Part shown: positions 24,408 through 32,358 of the stretch, piece by piece
Numbering within the stretch: the stretch's first letter is position 1
Layout: the number at the start of each line of letters is the position of its first letter
Assembly (NCBI GenBank): GCA_003697105.1
Contig: RFFQ01000136.1
Location: forward strand, 1 to 38,226
Direction: 5' to 3'
From: Gemmatimonadota bacterium
GTDB taxonomy: Bacteria; 4572-55; J002
Length of the DNA: 38,226 nt
Notes under the pieces: generated by a model
Told to the model about the DNA's origin: nothing
The model's database searches: none
Seen by the model: only the letters and a program-made list of their open reading frames with translations
Program-made: the position numbers and the translations under genes

Positions 24408-26333
24408 TTACTCCATATGTTGCAACAAAAAAATCTGATCCGGTTTTACATATTCACTTTTTAAGATGGGGCGATGACCAAACCGGTTGTAGAATCCGGG
24501 ATAAATTTGGTTATAGACTTCTTGTAATGAGATGCGCCCATCATGATTTTGATCCGATTTGGCAGATTGTAAGGCGCGCAGAATCCGTGCCGTGAGCGCA
24601 CCGTGCCCGGTCGTGGGGTCTTCGCGGGAGAGTTCGCTGGCGCGGCTGGCGGCAAGGAGCGCACAATTGGGGATCGGCAAGTTCGGTTCTAAGGGGTCAA
24701 TATGCTCTGGGTCAATCTCTTCCGCCCCCGGTTTTGCCGCTCCACTGCTGTAACAGGAGTCAAAAATCAACACTTTGGGGTTCTCCTGAGGGAGCCAATC
24801 CATGATCCAACGGGCAAAATCATCATCCACAATCGCCGTTGGTACCCGCCGGTCAAAATTGGGATTCCAATCATAGGGTAAAAGTGCCTCATCAAACCCA
24901 TCTTCCTCATCGGCATCATTGGGCGAATCTGGAACACGCCCCCCATGCCCGCTAAAATAAATCACCCCCACATTTTTGGGGTCGGATTCCAATTTTTCCG
25001 CTAACCAATACGTAATAGCGGCCTGAATTTCAGAGCGGGTCGCCGCTGCATTGGTCAGCAACCGAAAATTTTCCTCAGGAATATTGCCTTGTTGGCGCAG
25101 GGTTTCATAAAGTTCGATGGCGTCCCGGTCACTGTAATCCAAATCCACAAAATTAAAACGCGCATCATCATTTTGATAATTGGCAATACCGATCAGCACA
25201 AAAAAGACGTTGGTGGTGGGGGCTTCTGCCATTAACATGGATTCAAACTGTTCGGGACCGGTGGACCAAAAGTAATACCGTTCAGAGGTCGTCCGTCCCA
25301 GGGCATCCACCACCCGAAGGTCGATCTGGTTTTTGCCGCTTTCAAATTCAAAGGCAGGCAGAAAGAGGTCATACGTACCGGTGGCAGACTGATTCAGTTG
25401 GCGTAAAATACCCGTTTTGGTCTCGGCGGGAATGATCACCTGCTGGTCATTGCGGTACACCGTAAAATCAGAGATACTATAGGGGTTTAAGATGGTAAAA
25501 TGCAGGTCGGCATACCCCCCATCGATATTTTCACAGATGCTCGGTGAGCGCAGTTCTAGGATGGGCTGCTCATTTTGGGCTTTCAACCAGTCGCGATTGC
25601 GCTCTTGCAACCGGAACAAGCGACGTTCAGCGACACAGAGCGAGGTATCTGGATAGACAACCATTTCGCCGAGCCGCTCCCGATAATTTTTCCATTGCAC
25701 CATGGCATCGTAGTCAGAACCGAGACGCTCCTGTGCCTCGGCTAATTGGAACCGGAATTTTTCCTCCTGACATTCCTGCAATGCCCAGCGATAGTGCGCA
25801 ACGGCAGAATCCCACCGGCGCAGTGCGGAAATGGCTTTACCCCGAAATTGGATGGCATCCATATCACACCGGTGGAGTTGCAACAACGTTTCTGCTGTAC
25901 GAATAACATCATGATATTGGCGCTGGGTATAATAGGTGATCATTAATTCCCGTAAGGCGGGGTAATTTTGGGGGTCGATCCGGAGGCATTCATTCAAAAG
26001 CCGGATCGCCTGCTCGTAATTGGTGGGATGGGGCGGGTCAATATATTGGGTGAGCATAAACGCATAATCTAAGTAATACTGGGGTACATACGGATTCACA
26101 CGAATCGCCTTCTCAAACTGCCGGGCGGCAATCACGTATTGCCCCGTATCGCGGTATATCACCCCGAGCAAATGATTGTAGTAATCATCATTGGGATTTT
26201 TGGCGAGTTCCCGTTGAATTTTCCGTTGCGCCGCCTGATAATGCTTTTTATGAACCAGTTCCACAACGCTGGGTGCACAACTACTCAATAGTAGAGCCAG
26301 TACCACTCCCAAAAGCAGAAATCGAACCTTCAC
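24408..26333 (-). CDS. TPR-metacaspase lipoprotein with EF-hand loop
   Basis: The start is the GTG at 26331-26333, giving 641 residues. A longer in-frame start exists at 26537, but the promoter at 26374-26402 lies inside that extension. The lipobox LLSSC puts the lipidated Cys at 19, with Ala at +2 (outer-membrane type). TPR-like repeats run from about 25 to 220, then a beta-rich linker (about 255-350), then a caspase-fold (C14) peptidase domain (about 373-590). The catalytic His463 is in YFSGHGG and Cys527 in FDSCYSS. Between them DEEDGFDEALLPYD (475-488) matches the acidic segment of metacaspases. Near the C-terminus DQNHDGRISLQE (594-605) is a textbook EF-hand Ca2+-binding loop. Metacaspases cut after Arg/Lys and many need Ca2+. 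The protein heads an operon with two-component genes. Confidence 0.92.
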   Translation of the reverse strand: MKVRFLLLGVVLALLLSSCAPSVVELVHKKHYQAAQRKIQRELAKNPNDDYYNHLLGVIYRDTGQYVIAARQFEKAIRVNPYVPQYYLDYAFMLTQYIDPPHPTNYEQAIRLLNECLRIDPQNYPALRELMITYYTQRQYHDVIRTAETLLQLHRCDMDAIQFRGKAISALRRWDSAVAHYRWALQECQEEKFRFQLAEAQERLGSDYDAMVQWKNYRERLGEMVVYPDTSLCVAERRLFRLQERNRDWLKAQNEQPILELRSPSICENIDGGYADLHFTILNPYSISDFTVYRNDQQVIIPAETKTGILRQLNQSATGTYDLFLPAFEFESGKNQIDLRVVDALGRTTSERYYFWSTGPEQFESMLMAEAPTTNVFFVLIGIANYQNDDARFNFVDLDYSDRDAIELYETLRQQGNIPEENFRLLTNAAATRSEIQAAITYWLAEKLESDPKNVGVIYFSGHGGRVPDSPNDADEEDGFDEALLPYDWNPNFDRRVPTAIVDDDFARWIMDWLPQENPKVLIFDSCYSSGAAKPGAEEIDPEHIDPLEPNLPIPNCALLAASRASELSREDPTTGHGALTARILRALQSAKSDQNHDGRISLQEVYNQIYPGFYNRFGHRPILKSEYVKPDQIFLLQHME

Positions 26334-26373
26334 CGTGTGATTACCTCGCCTGAAAGAAGAAAAAAGTAGTTCG

Positions 26374-26402
26374 ATCATAGCCGACTTTATCCGGTTCGTC
26401 AA
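26374..26402 (-). promoter_or_regulatory. sigma70 promoter of the metacaspase operon
   Basis: On the minus strand TTGACG (26402-26397), a 17-base spacer and TATGAT (26379-26374) form a near-consensus promoter. Transcription would start near 26367, about 34 bases before the GTG at 26333. This position decides the start codon of the metacaspase gene. Confidence 0.75.
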
Positions 26403-26465
26403 GCAGATTTTTGCCCGCTGCAACACACGATACGCCTGTTTCCATCGCCGGTTCCGAAAATTTCC

Positions 26466-26494
26466 TTGAAATGCGCTCCGGTTTCGGTTATGAT
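26466..26494 (+). promoter_or_regulatory. sigma70 promoter of glyS
   Basis: TTGAAA (26466-26471), a 17-base spacer and TATGAT (26489-26494) form a strong plus-strand promoter, with a leader of about 85 bases before glyS. It is divergent from the metacaspase promoter, the two -35 boxes being about 64 bases apart. Confidence 0.72.
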
Positions 26495-26586
26495 ACCCCC
26501 CAATGAAGACAACAAGATGATTATCGTACGGGGTCACTTGATCTCACTTTTTTAATTCTCATGATGAGGAAGGAGTTTCACAACCG

Positions 26587-28662
26587 ATGTCCCAAGATTT
26601 GCTGTTGGAAGTTGGCACCGAAGAGATTCCCGCCGGATATTTGCCGCCGGCATTGGCTCAGCTCCACGAACGGATCAAAGCAGTATTGCAGTCGGAACGA
26701 TTAGCGTATGCGGATATTTGCACGTTTGCGACCCCGCGCCGGATCGTACTCCATGTGGCGAAAGTTGCGGAAAAACAGGAAGACATCGTTCAGGAAATCC
26801 AAGGTCCGGCAAAACGAGTGGCGTTTGATGACGCGGGGCAACCCACCAAAGCCGCCATTGGCTTTGCCAAAGGCAAGGGAGTTACCGTGGAGGATCTGGA
26901 AATCAAAGAGACCGAAAAAGGCGAATATGTCACCTTACAGCAGAAAATTTCCGGTAAAACCACCCTTGAAATTATGACCCACGCCCTCCCTGAGGTCCTT
27001 TTAAACCTCAACTTTCCCAAAACAATGCGCTGGGATGACTCTGGGATTACGTTCACCCGCCCCATCCGCTGGCTGATGTGCCTTTTCGGAGAAACCGTGG
27101 TCCCGTTGAAATTGGGACGCCTCACCGCCGGAAATATTACATATGGACACCGGTTTATGTCGCCGGAGCCAAAAACCATTGAAAATGTCGATTACTATTG
27201 GGCTGTGATGAAGGAATCCTATGTCATCCTTAACCCGAAAGAACGACGGCATCGCATCCACAAAATGCTGGATGAAGCGGCGGAACGTCATCAGGGAAAA
27301 CTCGTCCCCAATGAAGACCTCATTGATACCGTCACCTATTTGGTAGAATTCCCCAGTGTCGTGACCGGTAAATTCGACCCCAAATTTTTGAACCTCCCCG
27401 ATAAGATCATCATTGCCGCCCTCGATGAACATCAAAAATGTTTTGCGGTCACGGATGAACACGGGAAACTCAAACCCCTATTTTTGAACATTATCGGTAG
27501 CAACCCAGAGTATAAATCTCGGGTAATTGCCGGAAATGAGCGCGTGCTCGCGGCACGATTGGAAGACGCTAACTTCTTCTTTACCGAAGATACCAAAACC
27601 CCACTCGCCACCAAAGTGGAACGATTGAAAGGGGTTACGTTCCAAGCAGATTTAGGCTCCGTCTATGAGAAAATGGAACGCATTCAATCCCTCGGACAAA
27701 CCATCGCGGAACGGTGTGATGCCAATCCAGAATGGGTCTCACGAGCCGCCCTGCTCTGCAAAGCCGACCTTGTCACCCTGATGGTGGGGGAAAAAGAGTA
27801 CGCAAAATTGCAAGGCTACATCGGGATGGAGTACGCCCTTAAAGATGGCGAAAATCCCGTCGTAGCAAAAGCCATCAACGAACATTACATGCCGCGCTTT
27901 GCCGATGATACCCTGCCGGAAACCCTGCCCGGCGCCATTATCAGTATCGCCGATAAAATCGATACCATTGTGGGCTGTTTCGGCGTGGGGTTGGTCCCTA
28001 GCGGATCGCAAGACCCCTACGCCCTTCGCCGTCAGGCAACCGGTGTGATTCGCATCTTGCTCGACCGGGAATTTGAAATCCGCTTGAGTGACCTCGTTCA
28101 ATGGGCAAGTACCCTCCTCCACCCTAAATTTAAAGCCAAAGCCGACACCGTTCAGGCGCAGGTGATCGACTTTCTCCAGCAACGGTTGGAAACCATTTTG
28201 ACCAACCTTGGCTTTGCTTATGACGAAGTCGATGCCACCCTCGCCTCGGATTTTAACACCGTCCATGATGCCCTCAAGCGAGTTCGAGCCGTCTCAGAAT
28301 TTCGGCAACATCCTGATTTTGAGGCACTGATCACCGGTTTTAAGCGGGTGGTCAATATCTTGAAAAATGCGGAGGTGGCCAACAATCCAGATGAAAATCT
28401 ATTTACCGAAGAATCGGAACGACGGTTGTTTAAAGCACTGGTCGCGGTGGAAAAAAATATTGGTAATCTGGTAAAAACGAAGGATTATCCCCAGATTTTG
28501 AAGCAATTGGTCATGCTCCGCACGCCGATTGATACACTCTTTGATGAAGTCATGGTGATGGCGGAAGATGAAGCGGTGCGAGAGAACCGGTTGCGACTGC
28601 TGGCGCGTGTCCGGCAGGTTTTTACCCAAGTGGCGGATTTTTCCAGAATTGTCATTAGCTAA
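26587..28662 (+). CDS. glyS: glycyl-tRNA synthetase beta subunit
   Basis: This 691-residue protein matches the bacterial GlyRS beta subunit (about 690 residues) end to end. It starts with LLLEVGTEEIPAGYLPPAL, the family's opening signature, and continues with FATPRRIVLHV, FPKTMRW, FTRPIRWLMCLFG and VLAARLEDANFFFTED. It also has ALLCKADLVTLMVGE, QDPYALRRQATGVIRILLD and a C-terminal anticodon-binding region (about 560-690). The beta subunit recognises tRNA-Gly and works only with the alpha subunit GlyQ. The gene has AAGGAG 11 bases before the ATG and its own promoter. The alpha-subunit gene, usually just upstream, is absent here, so glyQ must lie elsewhere. A hairpin terminator follows. Confidence 0.97.
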   Translation: MSQDLLLEVGTEEIPAGYLPPALAQLHERIKAVLQSERLAYADICTFATPRRIVLHVAKVAEKQEDIVQEIQGPAKRVAFDDAGQPTKAAIGFAKGKGVTVEDLEIKETEKGEYVTLQQKISGKTTLEIMTHALPEVLLNLNFPKTMRWDDSGITFTRPIRWLMCLFGETVVPLKLGRLTAGNITYGHRFMSPEPKTIENVDYYWAVMKESYVILNPKERRHRIHKMLDEAAERHQGKLVPNEDLIDTVTYLVEFPSVVTGKFDPKFLNLPDKIIIAALDEHQKCFAVTDEHGKLKPLFLNIIGSNPEYKSRVIAGNERVLAARLEDANFFFTEDTKTPLATKVERLKGVTFQADLGSVYEKMERIQSLGQTIAERCDANPEWVSRAALLCKADLVTLMVGEKEYAKLQGYIGMEYALKDGENPVVAKAINEHYMPRFADDTLPETLPGAIISIADKIDTIVGCFGVGLVPSGSQDPYALRRQATGVIRILLDREFEIRLSDLVQWASTLLHPKFKAKADTVQAQVIDFLQQRLETILTNLGFAYDEVDATLASDFNTVHDALKRVRAVSEFRQHPDFEALITGFKRVVNILKNAEVANNPDENLFTEESERRLFKALVAVEKNIGNLVKTKDYPQILKQLVMLRTPIDTLFDEVMVMAEDEAVRENRLRLLARVRQVFTQVADFSRIVIS

Positions 28663-28668
28663 CACCCT

Positions 28669-28700
28669 CAGGCGGCGGATTTCCGTCGCCTGATTCTTTT
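28669..28700 (+). terminator. rho-independent terminator of glyS
   Basis: CAGGCGGCGG (28669-28678) pairs with CCGTCGCCTG (28683-28692) with one G-U pair, and is followed by ATTCTTTT. It starts seven bases after the glyS stop. The T-rich tail reaches into the stop codon of the convergent hydrolase gene. For the opposite strand it lacks a T-run. Confidence 0.75.
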
Positions 28701-29535
28701 AGTTCAGATGTTGGTCAAAAAACATTATCGTTTCCTGAATCGCCCGCTCCAGATGGTCTGTTGTGCCTCCCCACGGATGCGTTGCCCCAAAAGTATGTCC
28801 CGCCCCGTCAATGGGGATTAAGGTCGAATGCCGCGCGTGCCGGTGAAGTGCCTCTGCCTCCGCAAACGGCACGGTTTCATCCGCTGTACCATGAATAATA
28901 CCATAGGGAATCTCCAGCGATGCCGCCGCATCTAAAATATCAAACCGGTCTGGATCGCGGAGATAATCGTCCACCAGTTCAACACCCATCTGCAATATTT
29001 GACCGGTACGAGCATTCTTAACTTCCAGATAACCCTGTTTGCGCCACATGTCGATCACCTGAGGGTCACTTTGATAGCGGTCAAAGGTGGAAACAGCAGA
29101 CCAGGTGACCAAACAGGAGACTTCTGGGAGGTGCGAGGCACCTAAAATGGCAATTCCACCCCCACGACTGTGCCCCATCAATGCCAATCGGGATAAATCG
29201 AGCGGGTCACCGGTAAACTCCTGTTCCAAGGCATCGACGACGGTGTACAGGTCATCAATTTCTACCGAAAACGTGTTTTCCCGAAATTTATCCAATTCAG
29301 TAAAATTCAACAAATCATCACCAATCCCATTTCGGGAAAAATTGTAATGAATGGCGCAGTAGCCGGCTTCCGCTAAACGGCGCCCCAAATAGGGGTGAAA
29401 GCCCCAATCTTTGAACCCCTTAAACCCGTGACTGATGACAACCACCGGCAGTGGCGTGGTGGTTTCTTGGTATCGAATATCCCCGCGAATCGGTTCGTTG
29501 CGGGCACTGGTTAGCGTAAAACGGCGTTCTATCAT
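28699..29535 (-). CDS. alpha/beta hydrolase (S33 / dienelactone hydrolase-like)
   Basis: This 278-residue soluble enzyme has the alpha/beta-hydrolase layout: an oxyanion-hole strand VVVISHGFKGFKDWGF (31-46), the nucleophile elbow MGHSRGGG with Ser123, Asp219 in IIHGTADETVPF and His247 in DGAGHTFG. The order and spacing fit a complete catalytic triad. The family includes esterases, peptidases and dienelactone hydrolases; the substrate cannot be told. No signal peptide is present, so it is cytoplasmic. AAGGA lies seven bases before the ATG. It is divergent from the GT9 gene and convergent with glyS, and seems to be a single-gene unit. Confidence 0.9.
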   Translation of the reverse strand: MIERRFTLTSARNEPIRGDIRYQETTTPLPVVVISHGFKGFKDWGFHPYLGRRLAEAGYCAIHYNFSRNGIGDDLLNFTELDKFRENTFSVEIDDLYTVVDALEQEFTGDPLDLSRLALMGHSRGGGIAILGASHLPEVSCLVTWSAVSTFDRYQSDPQVIDMWRKQGYLEVKNARTGQILQMGVELVDDYLRDPDRFDILDAAASLEIPYGIIHGTADETVPFAEAEALHRHARHSTLIPIDGAGHTFGATHPWGGTTDHLERAIQETIMFFDQHLN

Positions 29536-29580
29536 GTTCCAATCCTTTCTTGATACAAACGTGAAAAATTGACGGGTTCA

Positions 29581-29613
29581 GCGGCGAATCGTTAGGCAAA
29601 CGCCTCGATCCGC
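29581..29613. repeat. nested inverted repeat between divergent genes
   Basis: Three arms nest: GCGG (29581) with CCGC (29613), ATCG with CGAT, and AGGC with GCCT around an AAAC loop, with a few unpaired bases on the left side. It lies in the 132-base gap between the divergent hydrolase and GT9 genes. It could be an operator or a leader structure; I see no clear promoter beside it. Confidence 0.4.
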
Positions 29614-29667
29614 TCTGTATTCCCCTGTCGAACTATTGCCATAAGTTAGGAGTGAATCGTTATCCAG

Positions 29668-30735
29668 ATGTGGAGATCGATTAGAAAACGGAGCTTATTG
29701 TATTGGCAAGGCTTCAAAACTCGGCTGTATCCCCCCCAACACGTGCCCAACAAGCGATTGCTATTGGTGCAACTCGCACCGTTGGGCGATACATGCTGTT
29801 TGATTCCCTTTGCGGTACAACTGGCAGAGCAGGGTTATGCGGTGGATGCCGTCTGCCAACCGGGGTTAGAGGCGGTCTGGAGCTACATGTTGCCCCACGT
29901 GCGACTATTTCCCATCCAACCCAACCGCTGGGAGCCGCACTACGTGCAAACGGCGACTGCCGAAATGGCACGCCACCCCTACGAAGCCGTTTTTATCACC
30001 ACCATGACCCCTTTTGCGGCGTTCATCAGCAGTTATGCCCGTTCGGCACATCGAGTGGGACTCATTGAAAATCGGTTTTATAAAGGCGCTCGCCTGATCT
30101 TCACGGTAGTACACCGGACGAACCCGCAGGAACATATCAACCGGCGCTTTGAGCATCTGTTGCGTTGTTATCTGCCGGAATTCCGGCGCCACAAACCGCA
30201 CTCCCCAACTGCCGGTGACGGCTACGTCCTCTTACATCCAGGCGGCAAATGGAAGCCCCGCCGTTGGATGCCTGACCGGTTTTTAGCCGTCGCCAGATGG
30301 CTTGCGGAGCAGAATATCCCAACCAAAATTGTGGTGCATCAGAGCGAAACCGATTTGCTCCACTTTTTTGCAACCGTTCAACGGCACTCGAATCTCGAAA
30401 TATGCCAAACAACCCACTTAAACGAACTCATCGATCTCGTGCAAAAATGCACTCTTTTTATCGGTAATGATTCGGGACCTGCCCATCTGGCAAATCTATT
30501 TAATAAAATCACCCTTGTATTGTGGGGTCCGGGGAATTATGAGCGCATCCATCCCCAAGGAGAGAACGTCATCGTGCTGATGAAACCGGTAGAGTGCCGT
30601 CCCTGCCGGCAATACCTTCACGCCGACCGGTGCGAAAGGGGAGAAAATGTGTGTTTACAACAGATTACGGTAAATGATGTTCTCAATACCCTCCAACAGT
30701 TTCTCCCGACCGTTCTTTCCGGATCAAGGCGGTAA
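29668..30735 (+). CDS. GT9 family glycosyltransferase (heptosyltransferase-like)
   Basis: This 355-residue enzyme belongs to glycosyltransferase family 9, which adds ADP-heptose to the LPS core or related sugars. It has two Rossmann-type halves (GT-B fold): the N-terminal LLLVQLAPLGDTCCLIPF (31-48) and a C-terminal donor-binding region with the family signature FIGNDSGPAHLA. The tail carries four cysteines (310, 313, 322, 329) in the C-x2-C / C-x6-C arrangement common in this family. It lacks membrane segments and would act at the cytoplasmic face. The ATG has only a distant TAGGAG (15 bases), so initiation may be weak. The last 53 bases overlap the end of lnt on the other strand. The acceptor sugar is unknown. 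Confidence 0.92.
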   Translation: MWRSIRKRSLLYWQGFKTRLYPPQHVPNKRLLLVQLAPLGDTCCLIPFAVQLAEQGYAVDAVCQPGLEAVWSYMLPHVRLFPIQPNRWEPHYVQTATAEMARHPYEAVFITTMTPFAAFISSYARSAHRVGLIENRFYKGARLIFTVVHRTNPQEHINRRFEHLLRCYLPEFRRHKPHSPTAGDGYVLLHPGGKWKPRRWMPDRFLAVARWLAEQNIPTKIVVHQSETDLLHFFATVQRHSNLEICQTTHLNELIDLVQKCTLFIGNDSGPAHLANLFNKITLVLWGPGNYERIHPQGENVIVLMKPVECRPCRQYLHADRCERGENVCLQQITVNDVLNTLQQFLPTVLSGSRR

Positions 30736-32251
30736 GTAGCATCCCCGCCAAGACGATCAAGCCGAGTTGTACCAGCAGATCGCCATAGCGCGTATAAAAT
30801 GTAGTCTGGGTACGGAGCGGAATATCCGCCACCAATGTCGTGACCTCATAAAATGGCGTCTTTTTCAGGACACGGCCAAAGGGATCGGCAAATAGCGACA
30901 CCCCAGAATTTGCACACCGTGCCAAACTGACCCGGTTCTCAATACAACGCATCCGGTGCATGTTGGCATGTTGGTACGGTGCGGGGCTCGGTCCAAACCA
31001 CGTGTCATTGGTAATGGTGACCAGAAAGTCCGCACCATGACGAAGCATCTCTCGCGAGAGATTTGGGAAAACCGTCTCATAACAAATACCCGCCCCAAAC
31101 TTGCCTTTTGGAGTTTCAAATATCGTAAATTCCGTGCCTTTGGAGAAATTCGCTTGCCCCAAATCATATTTTTGTAAAAAGGGGAATCGCTCTTGATACG
31201 GCATTCGTTCCGCAAACGGCACCAGACGCATCTTAGCGTAAAATGGAGACATTCGCCCCTGCTCATCAAACAGAAATGCCGCATTATAAACAAAGCGGCG
31301 GCGATTTTCATCAAACACGGTGTGCGGTGCCCCCACAAAAAGGGGTGTCCGGTGGTCCCGGGCAAACTGGGCTAATTTGTGGCGATATAAAGGCTTATAA
31401 TAAAGGTGTGCAGGGACAGAAGTCTCTGCCCACAAAATCAAATCTGGGTGTTGAGGTAACAAGGTGGCGCTCATCTCCAACTGCTCATTAATCACAAATT
31501 CTTCAAATTCATCCGCCCATTTCAGTTTCATGGGATAACTCGGTTGCACTAACCCGACCCGAATGTGGGGTGTATCCGCCGGCAAACCCCGCTGGATCGT
31601 CCACACACCGTGGAGCCACGCAGTGCCAATCACCACCCCGATTAAACTCAGATGAATCCCCCACTTGCGGTAGTTAGCCGCCATTTGCGCATCAAACAGC
31701 AACACATTGACCAGCATGATCCAAAACGTTGCGCCAATAATACCGGTAATAGCGATGAATTGGAGCAATGTGGGGAAATAGGTTAAGGCATACCCCAGAT
31801 TTCCCCAGGGGATCGCCAATTCGGTCTGGTTGAGCCAATAATCCATGCCCAACCAAAGAAACGGGACAGTCAGTTGCAACGAGAATCCCCGTCGTCGCAT
31901 CCACACCGCTAGCACCCCCATCAGGGCGTAATACCCCGCCAGAACCGCGACCGCGCCAACCATACCGGCAATTAATATCGGACGGACAATGGCAATCCAG
32001 TAGAGCAACCCCAAATTAAAAAAGACCCCAAAAAGATACGTGACCCGGAATGTACGAGCCAGCGGTTTGGGACGCCCATCGGTGGCGATCTCATCCAGCA
32101 CCCGCAACAACGGCACAAACGCCACAAAAATCAGCACCCCGACCCCGGCAAGGGGCATGAATGCCAAAGCGCCTATCACTCCGGCAAGAATCGCAAAAAA
32201 TTGATGTTTGGAAAGGGAAAAAGTACGGTCTGTTTCAATCCGGAATCGCAT
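30683..32251 (-). CDS. lnt: apolipoprotein N-acyltransferase
   Basis: This 522-residue enzyme adds the third acyl chain to the N-terminal Cys of lipoproteins in the inner membrane, the last step of lipoprotein maturation in diderms. The first ~215 residues hold about six or seven membrane segments. The nitrilase-like domain follows with a complete catalytic triad: Glu276 in LWAETSVP, Lys340 in YAKMRLVPFAER and Cys390 in GAGICYETVFP. A final membrane segment closes the protein. E. coli Lnt uses Glu267, Lys335 and Cys387, so spacing is conserved. The start at 32249-32251 lacks a good ribosome-binding site. Its presence agrees with at least three lipoproteins encoded in this window. Confidence 0.96.
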   Translation of the reverse strand: MRFRIETDRTFSLSKHQFFAILAGVIGALAFMPLAGVGVLIFVAFVPLLRVLDEIATDGRPKPLARTFRVTYLFGVFFNLGLLYWIAIVRPILIAGMVGAVAVLAGYYALMGVLAVWMRRRGFSLQLTVPFLWLGMDYWLNQTELAIPWGNLGYALTYFPTLLQFIAITGIIGATFWIMLVNVLLFDAQMAANYRKWGIHLSLIGVVIGTAWLHGVWTIQRGLPADTPHIRVGLVQPSYPMKLKWADEFEEFVINEQLEMSATLLPQHPDLILWAETSVPAHLYYKPLYRHKLAQFARDHRTPLFVGAPHTVFDENRRRFVYNAAFLFDEQGRMSPFYAKMRLVPFAERMPYQERFPFLQKYDLGQANFSKGTEFTIFETPKGKFGAGICYETVFPNLSREMLRHGADFLVTITNDTWFGPSPAPYQHANMHRMRCIENRVSLARCANSGVSLFADPFGRVLKKTPFYEVTTLVADIPLRTQTTFYTRYGDLLVQLGLIVLAGMLLTALIRKERSGETVGGY

Positions 32252-32315
32252 AAAGGCGTATCTATATGAGGGAAAAATGCTGGCGCATCACCGTTTTTTT
32301 GAATTTAGTGTGAAT

Positions 32316-32343
32316 CGGAGCCAAAGCCAACTTTGGCGATCCG
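32316..32343 (-). other. hairpin downstream of the amidotransferase gene
   Basis: GCCAAAG (32320-32326) and CTTTGGC (32331-32337) pair perfectly around CCAA, extended by CGGA with TCCG past a two-base bulge. It lies 15 bases after the amidotransferase stop on the minus strand. The T-run on that strand comes only 15 bases after the stem, so it may be a weak terminator or a 3' stabiliser. Confidence 0.5.
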
Positions 32344-32358
32344 AGGGTTAGCCGTGTT

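Noticed and set aside
24408-26537. A 709-residue form of the metacaspase protein
   Set aside because: The extra 68 residues contain the predicted promoter and hide the signal peptide and lipobox, which fit a start at 26331-26333.
29668-30735. Overlapping reading frames in the GT9 region as separate genes
   Set aside because: They lack family features and ribosome-binding sites, while the GT9 frame has a full conserved domain.
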